From NCBI RefSeq assembly GCF_964340395.1, contig NC_135549.1, positions 24,697,342 through 24,761,341 on the forward strand: a stretch of 64,000 nucleotides of DNA. The letters are read 5' to 3'. This DNA comes from Glandiceps talaboti. Lineage: Eukaryota; Hemichordata; Enteropneusta; Spengelidae. Shown one piece after another: positions 1 through 12,793 of this stretch. Made by a program: the position numbers and the translations under genes. Position 1 is the stretch's first letter. Each line of letters begins with the position of its first letter. Under the pieces are notes generated by a model that saw nothing but the letters and a program-made list of their open reading frames with translations, ran no database searches and had not been told where the DNA came from.

Positions 1-2
1 AG

Positions 3-580
3 CAAGATATAGATATCTACTGGAAGTTCTTCAGAACTACTGTTTGGCTAGAATATATGCACGGTGACACCCCTGTGTTGCCTGCACCGTACAATATCAT
101 TCCATCTGTTTCTTGTCTCAAGTATCTGTGGTCAAGGTGTAGCCATAATCATTCGGATACAATCCGGAATGATATAGAGGTAATTACGATTATATTCCGT
201 AAAACGTTTTATTCTGTATAATTTTGAAACAATTATTATTGTTAAGATCTTGATATACTTTAAATTGACCTTGATATTACAAAATGTTATGAATGTCTTG
301 TAGAATATATTTGTGCAATACACGACAGACAGAATTTAAGAAAAACTTAAAACAATATATATTTAGCGAATGAACTCTCGCTCCCCGTTAGTGTAATTCT
401 GTAACATTATTTGTCATGCATGCATTTTATATGTGTGTACATGTATGCATGTATGTATGTATGTATGTATGCATGTATGTATGTATGTATGTATGTATGT
501 ATGTATGTATGTATGTATGTATGTATGTATTTTGCCTTATCCAAAGACCCTTTGCACACAAGTGACATCTGCATATGTAT

Positions 581-627
<47 letters not shown>

Positions 628-651
628 CAATGTATACACTTAAATTTGTTT

Positions 652-691
<40 letters not shown>

Positions 692-1374
692 AAAACTCTT
701 ACCCCAAACTTGTCCAACGTGGAACTATTCCATCGTCCTCAGCCGAATCCGTTTCTATTACTGTCAAAGATTATGATTGTTTTTGTTCACTTTCTGCTGG
801 AATAAAAATCAATCAGAACAATCGAAAACCTCAGTTTCCTTTTGTGAACTGAATACTTCATGTAAAACTAGTTTATTATGTAACATAACCCTTCCTATTA
901 TACTATTATTAGGCATAGATTTAGGATATTAGTGCGCAAATGATCAAGATAAGTTAATGTCAGATTCGAATCTCCGAATGACATAAACTCCAAAATGTTT
1001 TGTCTTTTTGTTTAAATAACAGATGGTCATTTCAGAAGCAACATATCATTCAAACAGTAAAAGAAAAGGTCTATCATATAAAGAGGTGAGATATAAATAA
1101 TTTGTATTTTCATTAAGGTATCCAAATTCTTTTTATTGTGCATTCCAATTTACTTTCATTAATTTTTTCTTCCCAATATATGACCTGGAAATCATAGCTG
1201 ACGAAGATATTGATATGCAGATACCTATTAAAGGAAGGTATAATTGAAGAACCCACAAAGCTTAAGAGATTCGAAAAACAATCGGATACACCAAAATCTG
1301 GTGATGTTCATGGGAATACCGCCAAGGTGTCAGAGTCGGCAAACATCGAAACCACTGAACTCACAATGGTGTAA
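3..1374 (+). CDS. TRPC-like channel, copy A, 3' end only (last three exons)
   Basis: Exons are 3-179, 1023-1085 and 1198-1374, with TAA at 1372-1374. Bases 1-2 are the AG of an acceptor. The product is the cytosolic tail after S6 of a TRPC-type cation channel. The first exon carries the segment that follows S6 in TRPCs (YWKFFRTTVWLEY, then LPAPYNIIPS, matching the family's WKFAR..LW and LPPPFN). The last exon opens with LTKILICRYLLKEG, like the TRPC LIKRYV helix. Every exon has its counterpart in copy C at 18590-18766, 19690-19752 and 19875-20048; the first two are the same length and the last is one codon longer here. The 5' part lies outside the window. No frame break is visible, so copy A may be functional. 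Confidence 0.85.
438..691. repeat. three successive microsatellites in a copy A intron
   Basis: A (TGTA)n tract runs from about 438 to 529, then (TATT)n at about 577-627, then (TTG)n at about 650-691. The TGTA tract has a shorter counterpart in the same intron of copy C (about 19015-19061), so it predates the duplication. Frames through it give Met-Tyr-Val-Cys repeats that are not genes. Confidence 0.9.
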
Positions 1375-3174
1375 TAGTATTTCAAAACCAAATAAACAAA
1401 AGCCATTGTGGAATCAATAACTTGACAAAGGACTGATACATCGGAATTGGGAATGGATAATTTTCTTTCTAGTATTTTGAATAATTATTCAGTTTAAGTA
1501 GTGCAAAGTTAACGCATCTTATAACAGCGTATATAAATAAGGACGTTTTCATTCATTTAAAATTGCGATTTTTCATGTGCATGTCCTTGCCTGATTAACG
1601 CCGTGCAGCTACATACAACTATTGGTTACATATCAACTGTTTTTTTGTTTTTTTTACGGTGATCAATATTTGTAATTTGCATGCTGTAATATGTGAGTAC
1701 AATTATATAATCGCATGAAATAATTTCATCTTCAAAAGATAACGATCGTATAATTTCAAAATGTATTACGCTTGATTCGTTATTTATCTTCGAGGACCAT
1801 CAGTCGCTTGGGTAAGTCAATTACTGGCAATTGTAATGAATAGATCTCATTAATTTTAGTATGATAGCTATGTGTGAAATTATATTGTTTTTAAAGTCCC
1901 AAGTCATATCAACAATTCGTTGACCAGTGTTATATAAATTCCAATATAACCATCTGTAATGTAACATTTTATTACTTAAACAGGTTAATTTGAATGTTGA
2001 ATATTTAACAAATCAGAAGTAATTAAGTAAAACAGTGCTTTGTTGAAAGTGTGTCATTAGAGAGCCGCCATTTTCAGTGAGTAGTTTTTTTATTTTTGTA
2101 CACTGCCTTTCCCTGGCACCATAACACACTGGAAACCATTGTAGATCTAGTCGAATATGGTATGTCTACTAGCTTCGTTCAATCTGGGTAAATCACTAAA
2201 GAATGCATTAAAATGGTATAAAACTCATTGATATATTTTAACATCATTTTGACGATGGTAATCCCTAAGGCAAGGACAAGCGACCTGCCGGTCAAGATAG
2301 CTATCCGCTGACACTTTACAATATTGGTTACGACTAAGAAAATAAATTGCAGACTGTATATGATAATAAAGCACTTGTTGTTTGGGGAAGAAAACTACCT
2401 ATTAGTACCTTAGATTACATCTAAGGTACTCAACTAATTTTAGCAATTTCCCAAAAGAAAAATAACATAATTGTCGACCAAAAATCCATCCAAGAGAATT
2501 CATCAAAATTAGAATATCAGATATAGATATCAAACTTCAGTATAAGATGTAATAATTTGACACAAACGTATAGTCAAATATTAAACCAAAGTTTTGTCAA
2601 GCTCAAAAGACAGTGTCATATTTGACCCAAAATACCAATAAATCCAATGTTGACAATGACACATGCTACCCTGACCAGCTGACTGTTATGCTATGCTGGT
2701 ACGTTGCCATTTGTATGTCAAATAAAAATTGTCAAACGCCAATTTCTCAAACACGTATTGTGATTCACTGTTTGGGCAGCCTAAGTTACACTAACATCAC
2801 TTTCCGTAGAACATGTACAATGTGTACAGGCGGCTTTCAAGAATTGGTAGGTTTACCTGAAACACATAATTTGCCCTAAAACATTTAATCATGTTTAGCA
2901 GCAAGCACAGTGTACTATAAAAAATCGCATGTGCTATGGAAATGACATCAGTTTGGAGTAAACGTTTTGAGTATCTTAGTTTTACTTACTGTTGTTACCA
3001 TGGCAATCACAATGTTTGTTTCTGATAATTTAGTTTGATTCACTGCTATCCTTTGCGTAACTTAATTATATTAAAAAAATTTGGATGTGTATGTATTAAA
3101 ACTGTAACAGTTTTATGTTTTAACAATGACGTGGCTTATTATAAAACTGACATCTTCTAATTGGAATCACCAAA

Positions 3175-3641
3175 GGGACCGGTCAGTTTCTTCGTCCGGG
3201 GGGGGGGGGGCGGTGGATTGAAATTGGCAGTAGGGGTTTTTAGATTGTGATGGAAGAAAAACATCCTTTCTACAATGGCATATAGCTTTGTCTGTAATGT
3301 GGTACATGTCAATATTTGTTCTTTTCCCTGTTTCTTACATGAATTCTTTAATATTACTTATTAGTTCGAACATAACTATGCATATTCATATACATGTACC
3401 GGTATTACCTAGCTACCACACTAGTTACAGAACAAGTCATGTAAATGCTTGTCTGTTTCACAATCAATGCTTCGCTTATATTGCAGTTTGGGGCAAAAGT
3501 GAACTTGAAGGTTTCATAATGGTAATTTTCATAGATAGTTTATAAATGAATGGAAGTTAATCTAAATTGTTCTACTCATGACTTTTTGTCGGCCCGATTT
3601 AAGAATCCCCCCCCCCCAGGCTGGAGAAATTGACCGGCCCC
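3175..3641. mobile_element. short element with G-rich terminal inverted repeats
   Basis: The left end reads GGGACCGGTCAGTTTCTTC followed by a G run. The right end is its imperfect inverse, a C run and then GAAATTGACCGGCCCC. The arms are about 30 bp and the whole is 467 bp with no coding sequence. The homologous B/C spacer lacks this segment (about 10950-11165 corresponds to its flanks), so it looks like a MITE that inserted after duplication. No clear target-site duplication was found. Confidence 0.6.
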
Positions 3642-4796
3642 TAATACAAAACACGACATATTCAGATCATCAGATGCAGGTATTTATTTATGGAGGTGAG
3701 GACGCAGTTGATGCTTTGCCAGTGTAATTTATTCGTATTATTCAACGTTACGATACAATTGGTTTTACTTGCATCTGGAACAATAGGGAAAAGCAACACA
3801 AGGATTAACCAGTTATCGACGAGAGATAACAGAATATTGCATACAAATAGTCTGGATTTTCACTGTAATCTTGTAACAGCTGTTTGTAGTCGCGTTTAAA
3901 AATGATGCAACGTAACCGTGTTTGCCAAACTTAAATTGATACAGAAAATCAACAGATTGCAGTGAATTACAAAGGTAAGCATTGTACATGTAAATCTTTT
4001 TCATCATATTCCAAGTAAACTTTACGAAAGATGTGGAAAATACTCAAATTTCAAATTGCAAAGTTACGACACCCTGCCGTCGCCAATGTAGGTAGTTTTA
4101 ATACTCAGAATATACACGCTGGCCATGATATTCAACGGACTACGGATAATATTAAATGCTCGTACCTGTGAGGTAGTTCCCGGTAATACTTATCACCATT
4201 GCGCTAAACTTTGCGATTATGTTGGCATGATTAAAGAAAAAAAATACTCGTGGTCCCATAGTGTTTAATTATGTCGGGCCTATTTTATCCTTTGACTTCA
4301 CAATGTATAAATATCAAACAATATCGTTGTCTAATATCAGAATAAGTAACAGTACGAATGGAGTCACTTCTTCATTATCACATAATTATAAGACTGTCAC
4401 ATCAACGAGTGTAACCTTACTTTAAAGCCGCTTCACACACGATACGTATTGAGTAATTACGACAGACAATCAAATACACATTTGAAAGTAAATTAATTTT
4501 GGACCGTGTTTGTCCAAAAACTTTGGATTACTTAGTGAGAGAACGTGAAAGAGCGTTTCACACAACAATCACGTCCTTGTCATTTCGAATCGATTTGGTC
4601 ACGTCACCATTCGTTCCTGCCTGTGGCACTTTAACAGTCCAGTCGTATTCGCTGCTAAAGGAAAAATGTGTTGGTAAAATACTTCCAAATATATTTACTT
4701 ACAGTTGTGTCATGCCTGGCCAACAGCACCACTTAAGTGGGTACAGCTAATCTCTCTTAATTTTATTATTTTGACATGGAGTAATTAGTATATTGT

Positions 4797-4801
<5 letters not shown>

Positions 4802-4884
<83 letters not shown>

Positions 4885-4962
4885 GCAGACAGACAGACAG
4901 ACAGACAGGGAGATAGAGACAGAGACAACCAGAGACAGAGACAGGTAGACAGTCAGTCTGGC
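4802..4962. repeat. (GA)n tract with (GACA)n tail
   Basis: About 75 bp of GA dinucleotides is followed by degenerate GACAGACA. It sits where the B/C spacer carries a (CATA)n tract (12024-12193); downstream flanks match (CTGTCACTGA.. at about 5001 and 12250). Confidence 0.9.
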
Positions 4963-5714
4963 GGGAAAATATATCAAAACAAGGCACCAAATCTCAAATG
5001 CTGTCACTGATCACGAGTGCAGAAACATCAATGGACTATACTCTATTCAGCAAATTTATCCATGAGTCGCAATTCAGTTATAGATACGAGAGTATACAGC
5101 TGCTGCACTTCTCTTATTTCGTACCCGGGGTCACTAAGTATGGGATAAATTGTCCTCAGACACTTCACCCAAAACTTAGCACGTGCCTCCCGCGGAAACT
5201 AAGAACTCGTGTGAATTTTCCAGTTCGTCTTACATTCTCCTGATATCCTCAATTATTTATAGAATCATAAACGCAAATTGTAAAATTTCAGTAATTTCTG
5301 TAACACTCACACAATCATAAGTAAGCTTGAGACTGTATAATACCAGTAAAATATAGAATTTATCTAAAACAAATCACATGCGTGGCCGATATGCATGCTG
5401 CAATTGTCTCACTAATAGTAAACTAAGGATAGGCAGAAAAAACATATTAAAAAAACGCTTCAAAGTAAGTTATAAAACATAGGCTGAAAAGGATTGTACG
5501 CTCTGTGGGGAGTTAAATTATAAAGGAGCGTACTGGTCCATATAAACGACTAGGTCCGTGCCTGGGGTAATACAATGATAAAGTGATTCAAACATTGTGG
5601 GAAACCGCTGCATCAAAACTAACATTTGACTGTACGAAGTTATTTGCATTTTGTTTTTGTTTTTAGAAGACAAATGATACTACCTTGCCTGTATGAGCTG
5701 ACGCAAAGTGAAAA

Positions 5715-8700
5715 ATGCTTTTCGCAAATTCCATCCCACTGTCATTGCGAGAATGGAATTATTTGGCAGAAGAAAGCCACAGTTCAAACCTGACAAAGGA
5801 TGAAGTGGAATTACTAGAAAAAGTTTATAATGGAGACATGGAGGGAACAAAAACACTATTACATGTAAGGTGGAATCCACTATCGTCACTAGTTTAAAAA
5901 AGAATACGATTTTTGTTTATATTTTGACGTTCAAACACTTTAGCGGGAAGTCAATTGTCAAATTTTGCTTCCATCTTATTGCAGCGTATTCAAATATCTT
6001 GACTTCAATATGACCACTGTTGTAAATTATTCTACTGGCATGATTGGCACATGAACATATAATTATGCACACATTTCGAGCGACAATATTTACATATTTA
6101 CCCAAACACTTATCATGCAAGTCGTTGTATTATTGTAGAGCCAAAATAACACTATAAGAGAAACTAAAGATGAAATGTTGTATATGTTGATTGTTTACAG
6201 CAACTATATGACAACCTTCAAGAATCATGCTCGAAAAGAGATAAGTAAAAGGGTATAACATATACTATGAAAACAAACAACACAATTATCAATTTTGTTT
6301 TATTCATTATTTATATTGTCCTTAAGATTATTTTTAAAAAATCATTTCTAGAATGCATCAGCAAATATTAACGTCAATTGTAGAGGTAAACACGATGGGA
6401 AATATACCAATCCATTGCAACTAGCTGCAAAGAATAATGACTTTTATATGGTGAAGTTACTGTTTGAAAATGAAGCAACACGTCTGGACAAGCCATCCGT
6501 GATAAATGGTAGGCATACATATTTTTGTTTGTCCATATATTTGTCAGGAGCGTATGCAATACGTAAACATACAATTGCTTTCATGAACAACATCTTGTAA
6601 GATAGTTTTTCTTAAATGTAACCATTATACCATTAGATAGCAATTTTATAATAGTTAACAGCCACTCTCGCCGATTACCTACATATTCCAGTCAAAATAT
6701 GGATTAACCCAACACTAGTTGCAACAGCATTTATTTTTATACCATTGTCTTCAGATTGTTTCTCATAATGAAATATCAAACGTCCTCCTCAATGTAAGTG
6801 GTAGAACAGTATCTAATTTGCATAAATCCAGCATACATAGCAAATCGAAATAAAGTAGCTGTGCATTTCAAATGAGCAATGAAACAAACGAACCAACACA
6901 TCATTGATATACCCGCTGTTGACATATATATATATATATTAAAACCACAATAAACACAAATCCTTTACAAATCATGGGATTCTTCTCTGGAAGTTCACGA
7001 TATTCACATTAATTGATCCCAGAGATTAAACGCCAGGTGCTAGGCCAGTATGAATATTAGCTGCCACTGTATAATAGTAACAAGTACCCATTTTCTGAGC
7101 TCTCAATATTCCTTTTTTTTTGTTATTTCTGTACAGGTCAGAGTGAAAACATCATTAATGATGAATCCAGATTAGACACATATCAAGCTCTTTGTAGTCC
7201 TAGCTATATATGTCTGGCATATGGTGATCCCCTCATTGCAGCTATGAATTTATCTGCTGAGTTACGAAAACTTTCCAAATCCAGGGCTATTGTCGATACA
7301 TCAAAGGTAAGGGAACATTTCGTTATTGATGTTACATAGGTAGGTCGAAACGCGAGTTGAGTGAGTTGTCCTGGCATCTCTATTTTGGTGTTTACGTTGA
7401 TTAGCAAGTATAAATGGGATGTTATAGTTTCTAGTAAGTATTTAAATATATTAAACTATTCAATAACGCAACATGTGTTGTATAGCCTTGGATATCATTC
7501 GATTAAATCAATCAGAGTAGACAATGAAATGTTGTAAACATTGCTATAAAAATAGTGTATAATATCATCATATCACACTGTCATCATTTTATTTACAGTA
7601 CCAAATATCAAACTAGTTCATTCACAATTAATCTATTGCCAGGCATACAAATTACTTTAGCTAAGGTTATATTCTGGAGGATTATTCTCACTGCAATAAA
7701 TAAGCGTACCACATTAGCATATACATCGAATATCAATTTGTTTGTAGAAAAAAAACCGCAATTGCTGATCTCCCCATTAGCCTTGGACGTCACCACGTAG
7801 TGTGATTCGCGTTACTCGTACACTTCCTAAAGACTGTTGTGCTGAATATTGTGAAACACTATTAAACCCGTGCGCAATGAAAAGAAATAATGAACATTGC
7901 AGCGATCCAAAGTTCAACCATACACTCACTTTCGCAGGTTTCGGACTGGGTCATGTTATTCGACCACTACTATATTGGATAATCACTGCAAAAAAAAGTA
8001 AAACCCATCATTGTTGCTCAGACATTATCCCAAGGGTCTTTTTCAACAGGGTTTAAAGTCTGAACTAACTTTGTGGATGACGTAGTCCCCGAATTTATAA
8101 CCATATATTGATGGCGTAGTAATCGGACGACAGTATCGGTAATGGGACACGAAATTCCACGCCGATTTACGTATTTATCGCGTAAGTTATGAATCTCGCC
8201 ACTCCGTTTAATTTAAGTATTGGGTAACAACACATGTATTGTGGTATTTTAATCACCGTTACACTAAATTTGATTGTTTTTGCAAAGACATTATCATGAA
8301 CACTATCTACTACCGAATTCGACCCCGGGATTCGATCATAGTTCATGGCGCCGCTTGGAAGTCTATGTCTTGGGAAAACAAACGTGAACACTGTCCGATA
8401 TCTGAGAAACTTCTTTGCTCTAAAGACGGTACCATATTTCCGTTTAAAAAAACACCCCGATTACGTGGAAAATGTCATGTAGTTTTAAATTAGCACTGGG
8501 AGAGAAATATTAATGAGACATCTGTACTATGTCAATTCAAATATGAGTGAAATGATATTCAAGTGATTTTGTAACATCTCCGCGTATTTTGCTTATAGCG
8601 ACAACACTGACAACTACGGCAGTCTTGTTACATACGATAACTTGTGCTCACCGATATTTGTGCTCTCAAAACCTATACGACAAAATTAGTGTTGAATCAA

Positions 8701-9838
8701 AGCTTCGATGCATCAGTATCACCAGATCTTTTAAACGTATGCTTGATCATGACAATATGACAGTTCCAAAGTAAACAGCGAGGATCGAGGGACGAGTTGA
8801 TATCTGTCCAGAAACAGAATCTGTCCGAAACCTGATAGTGAGGTAATGGAACAACATTGTATTACTCAACTATAATTTTAAACATGCTCTCGGGCACAAC
8901 CTTATGTAAAGACGCATATATGAAATAATTCAATTAAACAATGAATGTCTGGGGAAATGGTGACACTTGACATCAATGTCACCTTTGATTTTCGTTATGA
9001 AAACATATTTAACTGCACAGTAATGAATATTAATTGACAGACACGGGTTGCCAAAATGTAAGGTTTAAACCCTGAGGTCGCTTATTTTGGTTTGACACAC
9101 ATATTTGAATTAACGTGAAACTGTAATTGCTATGATACTTCAGGCCATTTAAATTTAAAAAGATAAAGCCTGAGTAGTTTTGTGTGGCAAGAATCAGCTT
9201 AGAATGTGAAATAGGTAGGTTTATATATTAGGACAGTAATTCTAACTGCTACTCAGTAGCATGCACAAGGCCTAATGTTAATCCTGTTCGATTGAAAGGA
9301 TCTATGAATGTGAAAATTAATCATTATATCATGTTATTATCAAGTTCATTAGAACAATCGTTTTCAAATTTTGAATTAAACTTACTTTCGAAATGTGGAA
9401 GAAATAACGTTTGCAAATATTCATTTTATAATCATATAGAACAATTGTGTAATATGCTGTCTTTAAATGACTCTTTTCACGGTATATCCTTAAAATGCAA
9501 TTAACTAACTACTCAATAATATTCTTAGTAATATTTTCATAATTATCAAAACCAACAAAGCTGTTATAAACCAAGATCAATGCAGGTAAGACCATATCAC
9601 ATTGGTGATATTTATTAAACTGCTATATGCATCGTGCATATATGTTTAAAATTTCCATTTACAAATGTTAAAACTATTACAAATGAATATAACTCAATTA
9701 CACATTTTCTACATACAATCAACTATTTGAATTGTGTCCTTTTATTCCTTTTAGTCAATCGCCCTCTAATATGGTGTTGCATTTTGTAGACCGAATAAGT
9801 TACTTTAAAACGACAAACGAATGGGTTTGTTATGGACG
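5715..9838 (+). pseudogene. TRPC-like channel, copy B, truncated after exon 3
   Basis: Exons 5715-5864, 6352-6508 and 7137-7306 match exons 1-3 of copy C in length (150, 157 and 170 nt), phase and sequence. They encode the TRPC N-terminal domain: the helix LEKVYNGDMEGTKTLL, then an ankyrin repeat (PLQLAAKNNDFYMVKLL). Exon 4 survives only as about 49 bp (9790-9838). It contains an in-frame TAA, and homology then switches to the sequence found downstream of copy A. All exons for the membrane domain, pore and tail are missing, so no channel can be made. A truncated ankyrin-domain protein of about 160 residues is conceivable if exon 3 is read through. The exon 1 donor follows CAT instead of the CAG of copy C. 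Confidence 0.85.
7307..9789. other. intron 3 of copy B with about 1 kb of extra sequence
   Basis: Both ends align with intron 3 of copy C: AATAACGCAACATGTGTTG occurs near 7462 and 14237, and the segment ending CTTNTGTAAAGACG near 8900 and 14860. The part from about 7870 to 8850 has no counterpart in copy C. I see no convincing gene or terminal repeats in that extra segment. Confidence 0.55.
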
Positions 9839-12793
9839 TATTTGTTATTTTCTGAGTCGTGTTTTTTATTTTTGTACACCATCTTTCCCTGGACCCTGGC
9901 AAACTGGAAACTATTGTAGCCGTGTGCAGCATAATAAGGCAATATATCTTCGATGGTTTTTCGTCTTTGTCATAACGTCGTCAAATCTGAGTAATTCACT
10001 TTGAGAACGCATTAAACTAGTATATATCTCATTTATGTACTTTCACTTTCATTTTGACGATGGTAAACGTTAAGACAATGACAAGCGACTTGTCGGTCAG
10101 GATAGTTATCCTGTGACATATTACAATATTGGTTACGATCAAGAAAAAAAAGTGCAGACTCTATATAAGCAGAAAGTAGACATGCACAACAGAAAAACTG
10201 TACTCTATCAACATCCAGATATCTATAATACTAAAGCCCAGGTTTCTTTGGACATCAACTAAAAAGCAGTTGTCGTCTGGCAGAGAAATTTCCTAATCTG
10301 AAGGTACTCACAAACCAAGCAAACTAATTTTAGCAATTCACCAAAAGGAAAATATCACAACTGTCGACCAAATTAAAAAAAGATTCGTCAGAAATAGGAA
10401 TGTCAGATATCGATATCATCCTTCAATAAAAGACTGAATAGTTTCAACCTCTATAATACAAACTTACAGTCAAATATCAAAGCAAAGTTTTCTCAAACTG
10501 AGAAGAAATAAAGACGTGTTAATTTTGACCCAAAATACCAATAAATCCAATATTGCCAGTGGCATATCTTATCTTGACCAAACTAGTGTTGTGTTATTAT
10601 AATAATCTTACGTTGCCAATTGTATGTCAACATTAATTGTGATTTAAAGTATGAGCGGTTTAACTTACACTAACATCGCTTTATATAGAACAGGTAAAAT
10701 GTGTACAGGCGGGTCGCTAATTAAAGCAGTATTGGTAGGTTTACCTGAAACACATATTTTGCCCTGAAAAGAACACCGAATCCTGCTTAGCAGCTAGTAC
10801 AGTGTACGTGCTATGGAAATGACATCAATTTGGAGTACAGGTTTTGAGTATCATAGTTTTACTTATTTTAGTTACCATGGCAACCACATTGTTTGTTTCT
10901 GATGATGTACTTTGGTTTACTGCTATATTTCGTAACTTGCGTCATAGAAGAGTATTTATGATTTTTGTGTCATGTTTGATCATTCTAAAAAAAGTCTAAC
11001 GTATTTATTTGAAGTTAATCAAGTTATATTGCAAGCACTGCGTGCAATGGAAATTCGTATATGCTATGGATATGTATACTTACTGGGCAAGCTTGCATTG
11101 AAAGGCACATTGGGCATTATACTAACAATTATGATGGATGTTTATATATTAAATGGGTAACAGATTTATGATACAGGTATTGATTTATATTATAATTTAC
11201 ACAGTGACTATTGTCACTTTGCCAGTGTAATTTATTCGCGGCGTTATTTGGCGATACTATAGCATTAGACTGTACGTACATGTGGAACAATAGGGAAAAT
11301 CAGCACAAGGATTAACCAATTGTCCCCGAGTTATAACAAAACACTGCCTAAAAATAATTTCTCAATGGAAACCTAAACAGCCGTTTGTGGTGGCGTTTGA
11401 AAATTACGCCAAATAGCCATGTTCGTCACAAGTTGTTTCCTACAGAAAATCAACAGGTTGCCGTGAATTTCAAAGGTAAGAATTGTACATGTAATCTTTA
11501 TCATCATAATTAAACATTACGAAGGATGTTGAAAATACTCAAATTCTAATGATATGATGCTCTGCTATCCCAGCTGTAGCCGGTCTCGTTATAATTGCGA
11601 TACTAAGTCTGTTTACCTTGCTTACCACGACCATCATATACATTGTAGTAATATTCACAGCAATATAATCACTACAGAAACAAAATATATACTCTGGTAA
11701 TATAGATATTATCAAATATTCATACAGGAGTTGTTCCTGTTGAAATTTACCCTTTAAATATAACGATTAAGTTGACATAGTATATAATTAAACGGAAAAA
11801 TAAAATAAAAATTACGGTCCCATATTTTTATTTCTGTTAATTATGTCGAATCATTTTGTATCCTTTGTGCACACGATATATGGATATCAAACATTCATGG
11901 TCTAATATTAGAATTATACATTGTCACCCCAACGGTATTGATATTTCATTTACTTCGCCTTTGTGATTCCTCTATCGTGCTAAAAAAGCTGAGCGTATGT
12001 ATGAAACATTTGTTGAGACAGCCATACATACATACATACATACATACATACATACATGTACATACATACATACATACATACATACATACATACATACATA
12101 CATACATACATACATGTACATACATACATACATACATACATACATACATACATACATACATACATACATACATACATACATACATACATACATGTGGGAC
12201 AGACTGTAGCGGAAATATATTGAGACAATGATAACAATCTCAAAATCCTGTCACTGAGTGTAGAAACATCTGAATACAGTGCACAAAACAATACATTACA
12301 AATCTTAAGGGAATATCCATCAATCATAATTAAGTCATCGATGCGATAATATACAGCACTACTGTTGGTCCATGCCTTGGTCACTGAAGATGGGATATAT
12401 TGTCCCCAGTACAACCCTACACTTAACATGTACCTCCCCGAATATAGAGTTTCTAGATTTCCTCATAATCCCTTGCCTTCCCGAATTCTTTATCAATGTA
12501 CTAAAGCTTATTGTAGAATGTCAGTACTTTATTCAATAATCACCCAATTTGAACATTATAGGTGATTTTTGAGACTGTATAAAATAGTAAGCAAAAATAT
12601 GGAATTTGTTAAAAGCAGGTGACGTGTATGGCTGATCTGCATACTACAATTGTAGGGCGTATATGAAATATAAATCACAGTATACGTACGTGCCAGGGGT
12701 CGTTAGTGTAAACTGCTACAAACACATTGTTGTTGTTTTTTAGATCACAAAAGTTACTACCTTGCCTGTATATGAACTAACATAAAGTGCAGT
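9839..12793. other. spacer between TRPC copies B and C
   Basis: It is non-coding and homologous to 2075-5714. It begins immediately after the exon 4 stub of copy B, which places the deletion junction at about 9838-9860. Apart from the (CATA)n tract I see no distinct element in it. Confidence 0.7.
12024..12193. repeat. (CATA)n microsatellite
   Basis: About 170 bp of CATA repeats with two interior CATGTA interruptions. Frames through it give Tyr-Ile-His-Thr or Met-Tyr-Val-Cys repeats on both strands and are not genes. Confidence 0.95.

Larger units (their letters stand above)
1375..5714. other. spacer between TRPC copies A and B
   Basis: I see no gene here. From about 2075 to the start of copy B it aligns by eye with 9850-12793, the spacer before copy C. 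Shared landmarks include the TTTTTATTTTTGTACAC block near 2085 and 9865, the ACCCAAAATACCAATAAATC block near 2624 and 10529, and GCCAGTGTAATTTATTCG near 3718 and 11221. It therefore belongs to the tandem repeat unit and should contain the promoter of copy B, although no core promoter could be identified. A small inverted-repeat element (3175-3641) and a (GA)n tract (4802-4877) are particular to this spacer. Confidence 0.75.

Noticed and set aside
411-776. 121-residue open frame with Met-Tyr-Val-Cys and valine runs
   Set aside because: It is produced by TGTA, TATT and TTG microsatellites, not a gene.
7608-8493. Several 60-84-residue open frames inside copy B intron 3
   Set aside because: No domain, no splice context with the TRPC exons, and no conservation in copy C.
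11946-12429. Overlapping open frames of up to 149 residues on both strands
   Set aside because: Most of their length is the CATA repeat read in different frames.
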